In this document: one piece after another, positions 1 to 10,999 of the stretch
Numbering within the stretch: the first letter of the stretch is position 1
Layout of the letters: each line of letters starts with the position of its first letter
Assembly: GCA_019914995.1 (NCBI GenBank)
Contig: CM034144.1
Location: 3,875,489 to 3,939,488, forward strand
Direction: 5' to 3'
Source of the DNA: Acanthochlamys bracteata
Taxonomy: Eukaryota > Streptophyta > Magnoliopsida > Pandanales > Velloziaceae
Length of the DNA stretch: 64,000 nt
Notes under the pieces: generated by a model
What the model was told of the DNA's origin: nothing
Seen by the model: the letters and a program-made list of their open reading frames with translations, nothing else
The model's database searches: none
Made by a program: the position numbers and the translations under genes

Positions 1-60
1 TCATCACTGTAACCTCTAGCTCATGGACACAACAGCTAGATGTTAACCATAGCTCTTAGT
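1..60. repeat. Edge of a duplicated block (copy at 13758-13815)
   Basis: The first ~57 bases recur almost exactly at 13758-13815. A more diverged relative sits at about 14388-14450. The match stops abruptly after about base 57, where this copy continues into the CDC20-like fragment while the 13.8-kb copy does not. The window therefore begins inside a larger duplicated block whose left part is not visible. Confidence 0.8.
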
Positions 61-99
61 TCTTGCTGTCCTGTAACAAACAGAAGAGACAGAATCAAT

Positions 100-317
100 G
101 TCTAATTCATTGTAAAAGCTATGAACCAAGGCATGTGGCCTATTCTTGAAAGCAAGAATCCGTGATCCCGGCAGCAAAGATCTGCTAAAATATTCCGGTA
201 GGCCTCCTCGGAGTGAGATCAAACAGGTGGTTTCTCCATCTGTTTCAGGCCTTCTGTGAGAAAGTAATTAGCAACTTCAAAGTCCATGGCAGATCTGTTA
301 GGAATATACCTGTCACC
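100..317 (-). pseudogene. CDC20/Fizzy-like cell-cycle activator, exon fragment (pseudogene)
   Basis: On the minus strand an intron-type acceptor (TTGCAG, 323-318) is followed by a reading frame starting GDRYIPNRSAMDF, then LTEG, then EEAYR. In another frame RILAFKNRPH follows. Plant CDC20 proteins have this order just upstream of their WD40 propeller: DRFIPNRSAMDF, LTEG, SREAYRKQLAE, RILAFKNKP. CDC20 activates the anaphase-promoting complex by presenting substrates. This piece is not functional: an in-frame TGA lies between the LTEG and EEAYR parts, and the RILAFKN part is in a different frame. No WD40 repeats were seen nearby. A related, shorter fragment lies at 30165-30260. The retained acceptor suggests a genomic duplicate rather than a processed copy. 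The assignment rests on remembered family motifs and is strong for the first 15 residues. Confidence 0.7.
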
Positions 318-339
318 CTGCAATAGATTAGAGAAAATA

Positions 340-2030
340 TTACAAAATCGCTTTTCTGGACCATGGAATTAAATAAATAAATAATTAAAACTTCAGACAA
401 GAGCATAGTGAGATTTATTTAAATTCAGAAGAAGAATTTCCGTAGAAAATCGAGATTCATAACAAGCATTTAATGAAATTTTAACTTCAAACCACCAATT
501 TTAGCAAAAATTCTTGAACTTTTGAAACAAGACTTGTAATGGAAATTTACTGGAACATGAATTTCAAATGAAATTTTATCTGAAAAGAAGAAGGATTCCA
601 AGAAAATTTTATCTATGATGAACAAGAATCATTGCAAATATTCAACTTCATCCTTATACAAGAATTCGATCAAAATTGAACATTTAATCACAGAAAAAAT
701 TTAGAAATGAAAAATTTTGAAACAGAAAGCAACTTTATCCTTGAGAAACCAAAGCAAACTAAGAGGAGGACTGAAAATAGAATGAAGTTGATTGCGATGA
801 CTTTTTCAGAACTGCTATCAAACCGAGAGGAGAGTAAAGGAGAAGACAAAAACTAATGTGATTCCATGATTTGAGAACAAACAATCAAAATAAACAACAG
901 AAAACTAAAACAGTGGTTTGATTGTTTGTAACAATTATTCTTTCAAAAAAAAATTGGTTTTAACGATATAGAGAACATAATTGATATCGAAGAAATATTC
1001 AGTACAAATCAAACATCACAAAACAAATACAAAAATTAAATAACTTAAAAAGAACAAATCACGATTAAATTAAAACGAATCTACAAAAGAACGAAAGTTT
1101 CCAGAAGAAGAAAGAAGTTAGAAACATGATTGAACTAATCGAAGAAATAAAAAAATAATCCTGCAAGTAACATAAATAACACCAAATTGCGGTCAATCAG
1201 AAAGCAATAGAACTGAAAAAGAGATCCATCTATCGATTGAGATTGCAGTAGAACCCTGAAGAGAGAGCCAGCAAAATAAGCAATTGATTCAAAATCGAAA
1301 CCTCTCCAAAACTGCTAAGAAGAACTGAGTGATTGACTGAAGATTATTTGCTTACGAAGAGAATAACTTGGGGTTTTGTTGTTTTATCATTTGCAGCCAT
1401 CAGGTCTTTCTGGGTATATATACACGCGGCAGAATCAATTATGCCATTATAACCAAAGACGCGGCAGAGTCATTATGTCATTGTAATGCTTTTAGAATTC
1501 GATCCGTCAAACAAACCTAAAGACCAAAGTAAACCAAACATATTGGAAGTTTGGAGTAACAGAGTAACCAGAAAAAAATAAAAACAAAAAGAAAAAAAAA
1601 AGAATGTCTCAAAGGTCCAATGTTATGCAGTATAAAGAGAATGCAACAATTAACAAGAAATTCAAGTCACTAAATTAAACAGATGCAATAAAAACTTACC
1701 TCACAGAAAGATTAGAATAGATGATAGAACTAATGATCTTGCGTATCGAAATAATAATCAACAGTGTTAATATTCCGCTCAAAAAGATATTAGCAATCCA
1801 ACAAAATTTATACAAACAAGGTCTTGCTTTTTGAAAAGTTAGGTATAAACTTATCCAAAAGTAAAGGACCCATACCAAGTCCGGTAACTGACAACAAAAA
1901 ATCTAACTTAAACAAAGAAGAGATCTATAAAGCAACATAAAGGAGCTAAGTTTACAAACCCCGAAGAAACAAAGGACTTTCAACTATTTTCATAAAACGG
2001 AGTCAAATAATCAAAGATGCTACGTAGTCC
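340..2030. other. AT-rich noncoding stretch
   Basis: No convincing gene. Very A/T-rich with short A-runs. Parts near 395-440 and 720-790 resemble 30335-30450 (shared wording around AGATTTATTTAAATTCAG), so the duplication that carries the CDC20-like fragment probably extends into this stretch. Short open frames here have no recognisable motifs. Confidence 0.5.
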
Positions 2031-3010
2031 ACCCGAGGTCCTTCTACTTTTCAAATTTTAGCATTTAGCTCTCCAAAGTTTTATTTGAACAATTCTAAAC
2101 TTTGATTAAATATATAATAGCTCCATACTATTAATGGTGCAAATTCTCTACGTTAATTTTATTTGCAAACCATCGATTAAAATCAGATTTAAAATAGTAT
2201 CTTTTGAATTTGAATGATCTCTTTTTGAACATGAGTTCAAGAACCTTCAAAAAAAACAACTACCTATTTGCAAAATACTTACTGATTATATAAAATCAAC
2301 AGCTCAAAAACGCTAGACAGTCTTATGCTTATCTATCTCCAGTTTTAAGTCTTCCATTATTGTTGCAGCCAAAGTCTTTACATCACCAACTTATATATTA
2401 CCATAATAAAATTCTTAAGTAAAGGAAAAATATGGCTCCATCTTTCTCCACTCTTTTCATTTTTATCGTAAAACTAGATACTATTTCTTGATAGGAAAGT
2501 TCGCCTCTGAAACTGTTCGTTAATGTAGTACCTTCGGACAGGGGTGTTCTTTCTGCCACCAGAAATAGGATGTTTTTGCAACAATGAACCCAGTCTCAAA
2601 TAAAAAGGGAATATAGGGCTAACATTCACTCATAGATTAAGAAAAAATGACAAAACTAAAATTTGAAAGGAACAAGTGTATTCAAAATAAGATATTAGGG
2701 ATCTTAGCTAATTTATACAAAAAGGTCCCACTTCTCGAAGGATTGATTGCTTGTCCATATAGTGGAAAAGCCAAGTCTTAGGTTGTAGATAACAATTAAA
2801 TCTAGAAAGCTAAACAGCTGGTGGGACTTACAAATATTAGCAATCAACTGAGACTGAAGTTTTGCTGAATATAACTAAAGAAAGAATGCAGCTATGGTCC
2901 ACCAGATCTTTCAAATTTAGGTATTTAGCTCTCCAAAGTTTTTTTGAAAACAATTCTAAAATTTGACATAATCTGCTACTATCTCCATACTATTAATCAG
3001 ATGCAAACGA
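2030..3010. repeat. Two diverged copies of a ~120-bp noncoding segment
   Basis: Bases ~2030-2150 and ~2885-3010 share a run beginning with a 'gtccacc...' stretch, then TTTAGCTCTCCAAAGTTTT, then an AATTCTAAA core and 'ctccatactattaat'. They are about 860 bp apart in the same orientation. No coding signal was seen between them. Confidence 0.6.
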
Positions 3011-4800
3011 ATTTAAGCATAAAGAAACATGCAAGGAGCTTTTGAAGCACAAAAGCAGTAGTTGGTTTCTTCAATCAGTCCTAGTAAACATCTGCCCTCC
3101 AAATGAAGGTAAAGCAAACCCCTCCTTGGACGAACATGGTGCTTAGTCAAGTAAAAGGTTTTGTTAATGTGCTTGAGCAGTATGGAGGAAGGAATGCAAC
3201 TCCAAAAGAAGGCAACCGTATTTGAAAACAACCTTAAATAGGCTACTGTTACATAAGAAATTAATCATCAGATGGTATCTTTTAGGAAGTGTTGATAACT
3301 AACCAGGTGGTCCAGATTTCAATTAAAAAAGCATGATTAAATAGGCAGGGTTTTGTGTTGATAGCCTCAAATAGAAAAAGGGATTCCAAAAACCCCAACA
3401 GTTCACAACAAAAAAAGAATTCAAAATAAGCAGGAACAAGTGTAGCTAAAAAAAAGCAGTGACCACTTGATCGATTGAACGGACTTGAGAACATTGACAT
3501 TCCATTCAGCTCCATGTTTGGTGTTTCAACCTGAGATGACAGTATTCGCTGCAGAAACAGTAGGACTTACAAGTATATATAATAAGTGTTTTAGGATGTA
3601 AAGAAAGAAAAAGTAGACAACTTATCTGAGCAAGGGAACAACTCCTTGAATTGTCTGCATTGCAAAAAATTGACTCTAGAACCAGAATTCTGTTGGTTTT
3701 GATAACCAGAGGAGACAAAAAAGAGATAGGACAAATAATCAATATGCGAACAAACTGACCAAGTTAACTAACAATGAATGAATTAAAAAAAGTAAGTGAC
3801 TTAGCTAGGCAGGACAATGACTGCTTCATGATTGATTGCCTGCATTGAAGAAAGTTAGAACTTTAACCAGCCTACTTCCAGCATCACATGTATATAGAAA
3901 CAAGAGGAGACCGTACATGGACGACTCAGCAAACAAGCCACCATTTGAATGAACACAGGAGTGAAAACAACAAGCTCAAAGACTTTCTTCTTGTATCTAT
4001 ATTAATCAGAAAATTGATCTCGTTCGATAACAAGGAAAACTTTTAGTGACATAATAAAACAAAAGCTGCCTGGTTCTGACGTATTGATTTTTGAAGAAAA
4101 TTATTAATGCAAAGAATATGAAGCCAATCATTAGAACAAATGACCTTTGAAATAGGATGGAGAAACCGTCCCTGAGATGGCCACATTGAACCATGTGAAA
4201 ACAGATGCCCCACATTGACAAGGATGGATTAAAAAGTAGGTAACTTAGCTAAGAATGACAACAGCTGCTTCATGCTTGATTGCCTGCATTGGGGAAAGTT
4301 GACACTCTAACCAGCCCACTTCCAACTGCAAAGAATTTCATGTTATATCTACACGTGTTGTTTTACTAAATAAAATATAGTATAACTAATACAACTATAA
4401 ATAACCAGTTGCGATGTTCATGTAAATCAAACGAAAAACTCTAATTCAATAATTGTATATCACACAACAAAAGAATCACTATAGGAAGGAAATTGTTAGA
4501 ACAAATTTTCATTCAAGTAGAAGACAGTAACAATCTCAGTTACACAAGACGTAACTTACTCTGTCAAGGGTTCATGCAAGTAATATGCTGTTACAAAAGA
4601 ACACATCTATAAATCAAACTACCTCTTCTGAAAATCTACTCCGATCCCAGTTAATCAATAACTTGCACAAAAAAGAATTTAAAACACTAAAATGCCACGA
4701 TGGATATGTTGTCGAAAAAAACATCTCCACATTTCATCTGAAATCCTACTGAAGTAAAGATTTCAAACTACAAACATATTTGTTGTTAGAAATTCATCAC
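2790..4800. repeat. Locally duplicated block A (relatives at 8500-9560 and 10190-10990)
   Basis: This stretch aligns by eye with 8500-9560 (shared around 3450-3700 and 4230-4800) and with 10190-10990 (shared around 2800-3000 and 3150-3700), with many indels. It contains at least four copies of a ~100-bp module. In plus orientation the module reads: 'acttagctaag', then a variable step, 'gactgcttga', 'attgcctgcattg', 'aaagttgacactc', 'aaccagc'. The copies sit near 3430, 3620, 3790 and 4230. No intact reading frame spans the modules and the origin is unknown. Confidence 0.6.
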
Positions 4801-6300
4801 GTAGAACCATTGTTTGATTCGAATATGGTACAACACTGATCTTATCTCAGGAAGACTTAGATATCTCACTCTTACCTACCTCTAGAGTTAAGCCAGTCTT
4901 TGTATGTCAGCCCAGTCAAAGCCTATCCTGTCATTCACCTTTCACTGTCTGAGCAACTATGATCCTCACAACTATTAGAAAGTTTGTAATATACATCACT
5001 CAACCTTTCATGAGTTCATGCAACTGTTTGCATGGTGAAACCCTTAGTCAAAATAATACTAGATCAGGTGTAAGGCCTCAGAGGATGAAGTCGTACTTCT
5101 ACTGAGACATGTCATGCAATATTCAAAACAAAGACTTAATTTTTTAAATAATCCAAAGTCGAAGATGATTACCAAGCGCAATTTTGTACTTGACATAAAA
5201 ACCGAAGGACTATTTACCAATCCTAATGACATTTTGGTGTTCTCAAAATACTTGCAAGGCTCTAATATTATTCAATGTTAGTTTACCATTTCATTTGTTA
5301 GCAACTCTCATGATTGCCCCTTTCATTTTGCTATCGTAATGCCAAATACCACCACCTTTTTCAGAATGTTATTTTTTAAACAGAAATGAGTTGAGAAAAA
5401 GTACATAAGATGGTGTGAAGAAAAGTTTTAGCAGGCCCGCAGAAAGTGATGGATGCTTTTTGTTGCTGGAGCAAAATATGTATGTTGGTTTACATTTCAC
5501 GCATAGCTCAATAAGGAATCGCCAACATTATGAGATAAGAATGTTTCCAATGAAAGCATATATCTTTAACTCTTTCACCAGTTTATCGTCGAATTAAAAG
5601 TTTTATGAAGTCTGGAACCAAATGATTGAATCAAGTTAATCTAAGAAAACTCATATGAAGTAGAGGAATAGAGAAAACGCTGCAATTCAAAATGGGTAAA
5701 ATGATTACATCATTAATTTCTGCAAAAGGAACGAAATAGACAGGAATAAAGGGGCAGTACGGACTAGAATTAATGAAGTTATCAATTTTAGTTGGCATTC
5801 AAGTAATTGCACAACAGCTACCCTTCAAAATCAGTAGAAAATTAACCAGATACAAAAGATGGATGATAGAATTTCTTACGTATAAACCAGTGAATGTTTT
5901 TTGAATGTTTTACAATATAGCTAGATATAAAATTCAATGAATGCATATGCCCATGTCCAAACAGGCTTGCATTCCTTGCCAAAATAGAATGAGCTTGTTT
6001 ATTTACAATTCCTAATGGCACGTGCAGTTACTAGTCATCATACAATAGCTAAGAGAAGAACAGAGAAGGACCTCTTTAAATGAATATTAGGACAAGAGAA
6101 GACATTTCAGAATTAGAATAACAACAGGGCTTTGAAATAACCAGAAATATGATTGAGTATACCTATATTTCATGTGTAAATAGTATACCTATATTAAATT
6201 TTCAGAACATTCTGCACAAATCATTAAAATATCACTAGCTTGCCTAAAACAGCGTTTCCACGCCAATCACATTAAATTCATATCACTGCATACTTAAAGG
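4800..6300. other. Intergenic DNA, nothing recognised
   Basis: AT-rich sequence without a supported gene. Short frames on both strands lack motifs. I looked below 6300 for a continuation of the TypA/BipA-like fragment (minus strand) and did not see one. Confidence 0.4.
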
Positions 6301-6589
6301 ATGGTCAACCTTGTTCTTAAGGAGGATAGGACAGAGGACATACTTCAAAGCATTTGCAAGCACAAATTTGGTTTGTGCAAGGGGGGCCTTCATCAGCATC
6401 CACAACTAAGACTGCTCCTTCAACTATCCACGTAACACACTCAACGTGTAAACCAATATGAAACACTTTCCGATAGTTCAGTAACAAACTTTTTACTTTA
6501 GTCAATTTCAAATGGCCAAATTCAAAGATATAAAAACAGAGATGTCCAGAGGTATCAACTATCTTAAGCTCCTTTTCTTCCATGTGACG
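6300..6589 (-). pseudogene. TypA/BipA-like translational GTPase, G-domain exon remnants (pseudogene)
   Basis: Read on the minus strand after an acceptor-like TTTGCAG, the sequence gives VTPVTWK, then in another frame KELKIVDTSGHL. After ~110 bases of intron-like DNA it gives VEGAVLVVDADEGPP, then in another frame LAQTKFVLANALKY and ILLKNKVD. BipA/TypA-type elongation factors have the same blocks in the same order: switch II DTPGH, then VEGAVLVVDAGEGPLAQTKF, then NKVD (the G4 guanine-specificity motif). The live protein is a ribosome-associated GTPase. This copy is dead: it has a one-base loss in the AAG-AAA run, an extra C in the run of Cs before the LAQTKF block, and a Ser in place of Pro in DTPGH. 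The P-loop exon and the downstream domains were not found. It was probably two exons with an intron between. Confidence 0.68.
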
Positions 6590-6599
6590 GGAGTTACCT

Positions 6600-8490
6600 G
6601 CAAATAATTTGAATAAAGAAGAATAATCAAATGCGAATGCAAGTCAAGCAACAAGACAAAACTCCAATTCTCATCAACTATAAATAAATCACCAACTGCC
6701 ATATAAAAAAGGCTGCCCAAATAAGCACTCATAGTTCCTCAAAGAACCGAAAGGACCCTATTGTTAGTCAAATGTTACAAAAATAATGCAAAACTAGACA
6801 AGTTACACACTCAAACAGTACTTTGTAAGATCTAATCATTCTAACATATTTAGCTTCAGAAGGGCCATTCAATCCCCCTAAGTGTGGGATCTAGCGTGGC
6901 TTGCTGGACTAGGATGGCATGTGCTTCATCCATCTATTACCAGAAGTTCTCAAAACCTTTCCCAGCATCTAAACCATCCCTAACGAAATGGTAATTGTTC
7001 TTTTGTTAAGAAGGATCCAGCATTTAAGTTGCAACTTAGTCTACAATCATAATGGAAACGCTATGCCCAGTTGATGAAGATCACGGACCAAGCACACGCT
7101 CTCTTAGTATGTAACTCTTATATATAATTTCCTCAACAAGGAGTAGCTTTACATTAACTTGAACAAAATTCCAGAAAGAGTCAAAACTCAAAAGTAAGAT
7201 ATAAGGAAAAGTACTATAATAAGGATATACACCAGAGAAATCTAACCATGAATGATGGTCATGAGTTCATTCTACAAGTGTATTAAAGATTAAATTTACG
7301 AAATACTGATGGCAATAAAGCCTCCAAAAGCACAGAGGATACAGAAGAATAATCTTATAATATTCTTGTAAATTAGAAGGGGGAACCGATGAATAGTAGC
7401 AATCACTAAAATCATTGAGCTTTCTGCGGGAGATTTACATTGCATATCATGACACAAATATTTATTGTAAATGCTTGTGTAAGTAAAAGCTACGAGGTCT
7501 TTGTCTTCTTGATTCCTATTTTGTAACTATAAATCCGTCTAGCAATTGCCACCTAGCTTGGGTGGTAAGGGCACCGCATTACCATCAAATCATGGCAGTG
7601 CCACAATGTTAACAATAGACTGAGAAAATATAAAATCCTTGAAGACATCACAAAAACATAAAATTCAGTAGATAAAGTGCAAGTGCCATTTGAAACAAGT
7701 ATACTTACATTAGGTCGACCACAAGCATCTAAGCGACATGGTTACTTCCAGATTCTGGTTAAGTTTGCTTTTTCAATGCTCTGTAGCGTAGTCAAGTATA
7801 AACGGCAGTATTAGTGCCATTTCCTCAGTGGCATAACTAATCATATTTTGCTAGCTGAGCTACCAAAGTAAATTACCAATGCAAGTGTCAAAATTTTTGA
7901 CACCCATCAAGGGTCTGGTTGTTAACCTTTTCTAGTTCCTCCACACGTGAGACCCTTTTCAGAAATAGGAACTTATGAATTCACATCACTTTTTCATCTT
8001 TTTATACAACACAGAAGTGGCTTTAGCTTCTATGTTTAAAGACTATGCTATCTGTCATTCACAACTTTTGGAATCTTGGTCAAAAAGTGATCAATAAAAT
8101 CATCCAGCATAAGTTTTTATGTTTCTGAGAACTTGCTGTTCGTATGCATACAAAGATTCTGAGAAACAAGTTTGCTTCAAAATCAGTAGCATAGTCAAGT
8201 AGAACATGGCAGTATTAGTGCCTTGTCTACTATTTGCTCAACCCCATAAGTAACTCATATTTTACTAACATGCTATGCAACAAACGTCTAACCAGGAAAA
8301 AAGAAGAAGATCATCAAGAATGTTCCTAAGCAAAAACGATAATATTACAAGAATCATCATCTTACACACATCTCACTAAAACCATGACAGAGTAAATTGT
8401 TACGTAGCTTACCTCCAGGTTCTACAGATCAAGAACTTCTCTGGCTGAGCTACCAAAGCCCCTTCTGAAGGTAAAAGCTGCAATCACCAA
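6600..8490. other. Intergenic DNA with a small internal duplication
   Basis: No supported gene. About 7785-7890 and 8180-8280 share 'tagcatagtcaagta...ggcagtattagtgcc', and the phrase 'gctgagctaccaaag' recurs near 7855 and 8443. This indicates a small local duplication about 400 bp apart. Confidence 0.45.
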
Positions 8491-8499
8491 TGCAAGTTT

Positions 8500-9560
8500 C
8501 AATGTAGGGTACACGTGTTAATAACTGACCAATCCTCCAAAACCTGGAACAAGTTAAGCAACAACAAAAGGATTCAAAGAAGTAGGCAACTTAGCTAAGC
8601 GAAGGAGTGACCACTTGATCGATTAATAGAGTTTGAAAACAGTAATACTCCAACCAGCACCATGCTAGGTTGTTTAAACTGAGACAATGAGTGATATGTA
8701 AAATCAATAAATATGCAAGTATAGCTTAACAAGTGAAGAGGAAGAAAAGGAATTAGAAAACTAGGGAACTTATCTAAGCAACGGAACAACTGCTTGAATT
8801 GTCGGCATTGCAAAATGTTGACACTTGAACCAGCATTCTGTTTGTTTTGATAACCCGAAAAAAGAAACGAGGGATACGACAAGCGGTCACTACGTGGACA
8901 ACCTCACAAAATAACAATGAATGGGTTAACGAGAAGGTGACTTAGCTATGCAGGACAATGACTGCTTGATAATTGATTGCGTGCACTAAATAAAGTTCCC
9001 ACTCAAACCAGCCTACTTCTAGCTGCGAACAATTTTGTATTATATCTACACCATGTTGTTTTACCAAATAAAAGATAGTAAAACTAATACCATTGTAAAG
9101 GTAGGTGATTGCGATGTTCTTAGAAATCAAACAAAAACTCTAACTGAAAAAATTCAATCACAGACAATGGGTCAGTCGTAACGGAAGGGAAATTTTTAGA
9201 ACAGATTTCATTCAAATAGAAGACCACTGGTAACAACCTGAATACCCACAATCGATTTCCACACTATCTAAAGTTACTGTTGTAGGTTGTTAAGACATGC
9301 AAACAAGATAAAACTTACTATGTCAAGAGTTCATAGAAACATATATGCTGCTACAAAATAACACATCTATAAGTCTTATATCTTCTGAAGATATCCTCTA
9401 ATCTCAGTTAATCAATAACTTCAAAAGAATCTTAACAATGAACTACCATGATAACTATGGGGTCAAAGTAAACATCTATGTAGTTCTCCGCATTCCTACT
9501 AAAGTGAAGATTTCAAAATTACAAAAGATATTTTTTTATATGCTTTTGCTTAGAGTATAA
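8500..9560. repeat. Locally duplicated block B (relative of 3280-4800)
   Basis: Matches block A from the 'gattgaa...' module near 3450 through the stretch 'cacatctataa...cttctgaa...' near 4610. The spacing differs because of indels (offset about 5.1 kb at one end and 4.7 kb at the other). Three copies of the ~100-bp module occur near 8580, 8755 and 8935. The frame at 8595-8882 on the minus strand is a by-product of the module, not a gene: equivalent copies put the same bases in different frames. Confidence 0.6.
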
Positions 9561-10190
9561 TAATTTAAAATGGTCTTACCAAACAATGTTTCCTCATGGA
9601 CATAGAAATCCGTTCACAATCAACATTGCTCCAAAGTGGAGGTTCACTTTATAAGTAATCTGTGAACCTGCAAATCAATATACGCAGCCACATAACTTGA
9701 AATATGTACCAACAGCTAAATGTTCTACTACATGTTTAGTTAATATGCATTACCTAACTTTGAAAATTGACAAACATGATATTGGTAGAGAAGGGATGAA
9801 TAATAATGCATAGTGTATTTATGGACGTGCTAACTTGACTTTAAGCTAGAGGTAGGATTACTAGGCAGGGAATATGTATTAATACTTGGCAAATAGTTGT
9901 CAGTATCATTTAACCGAGATTAGAATCCAATTTTCTTAGCAAAAATGGGTTCCGCTTTTTGATGGACTACTATTTCATAGCACTAGAGTTGACCCAATTC
10001 TTATACGTACCAAACAGCCGATTAAATGCAAAAATAAACAATCTCAAGGAGCAAACACTGAAGACAAATGTTGGGCTTCAACTACTTTTCCGAAAGACAA
10101 AGCTATCAATTCCATTAACTTCAAAGGAAGAGGACTGCATCAAAAATAATCAGTATACAAGCAAAGCAAGAAATTAAAGCAGCAGCAGCA
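9560..10190. other. Intergenic DNA, nothing recognised
   Basis: AT-rich. The 72-codon plus-strand frame at 9959-10177 has no recognisable domain, and no relatives of it were seen in the neighbouring duplicated blocks. Confidence 0.4.
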
Positions 10191-10990
10191 AATGACTCAG
10201 GGTAGCACTTAACTAAGTAGGTAGACTAATGCAGCTGCAAGCACTTACATCTTATATCTACCAAGTGACATTTTAGCGAATATAACTAAAGCAAATGCAT
10301 ACAACAGAACCTAAAACAGGTAATAAGCCTAAATCTTGAACAGAACATAAGCACCTAAAACGAATTATCTGCATCTCCACGAATTAGTTAGACAAATGAA
10401 TGTATGCATGTGGGACCATGTGAAGCAAGGGATGCTTTTTTAGATGTTCTAAGAGTGGTAGGGAGAAAGGGACGCAATTCTGAAAGAAGGCAAAGATAGT
10501 TGAAAACAGCCATCAGTTAAATAGCTACTCCTAGATAAGAAAACAATAAGCAGGCATGTGTATTTTAGTAAGTGTGGATAGCTAACCAGCCGGTCGGGAT
10601 TTATATTAAGAAAGGATGATTATATACGAAGGGTATATGTGTTAATAATTAACCAATCTGCATTTCAACAACAACAACAAGTTAAGCAAAGTACAAATGA
10701 TTGAAAGAAGCAGGCAACTTAGCTAAGCAAAGAAGTGACAACTAGAACGATTGAATGGGTTTGAGACGTTGACACTCCAATCAGCCCCATATTAAGTGTT
10801 TCAACTGAGACGATGAGTGGTAGGGTGAAAACTGTAAGTATGCAAGCTTAACAGGCGATGTAGGAAGAAAAGGATTTAGAAAATTGGACGACATAGAGCA
10901 AGGAAAAAACTGCTTGAATTGTCTGCACTACAAAAAGTTGACACATGAACCAGCGTTCTGTTGGTTTTGATGACCAAAAAAAAAAAAAAG
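10190..10990. repeat. Locally duplicated block C (relative of 2790-3700)
   Basis: Shares with block A the run 'gaatataactaaag', the stretch 'ggaatgcaa...gaaagaaggcaa...gaaaaca', the phrase 'gctaaccag', and two copies of the ~100-bp module near 10700 and 10885. The match is lost just after the poly-A run at 10976-10990. Confidence 0.6.
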
Positions 10991-10999
10991 AGATATGTA

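Noticed and set aside
7548-7620. SINE-like start ('tagcttgggtggtaagggcaccgcatt'), similar to a tRNA-type box A
   Set aside because: No box B and no A-rich tail with flanking duplication could be found, so a tRNA-derived SINE is not supported.
8595-8882. 95-codon minus-strand frame that looks conserved with 3282-3515
   Set aside because: The similarity comes from the DNA module; sister copies read the same bases in different frames, so protein conservation is not supported.
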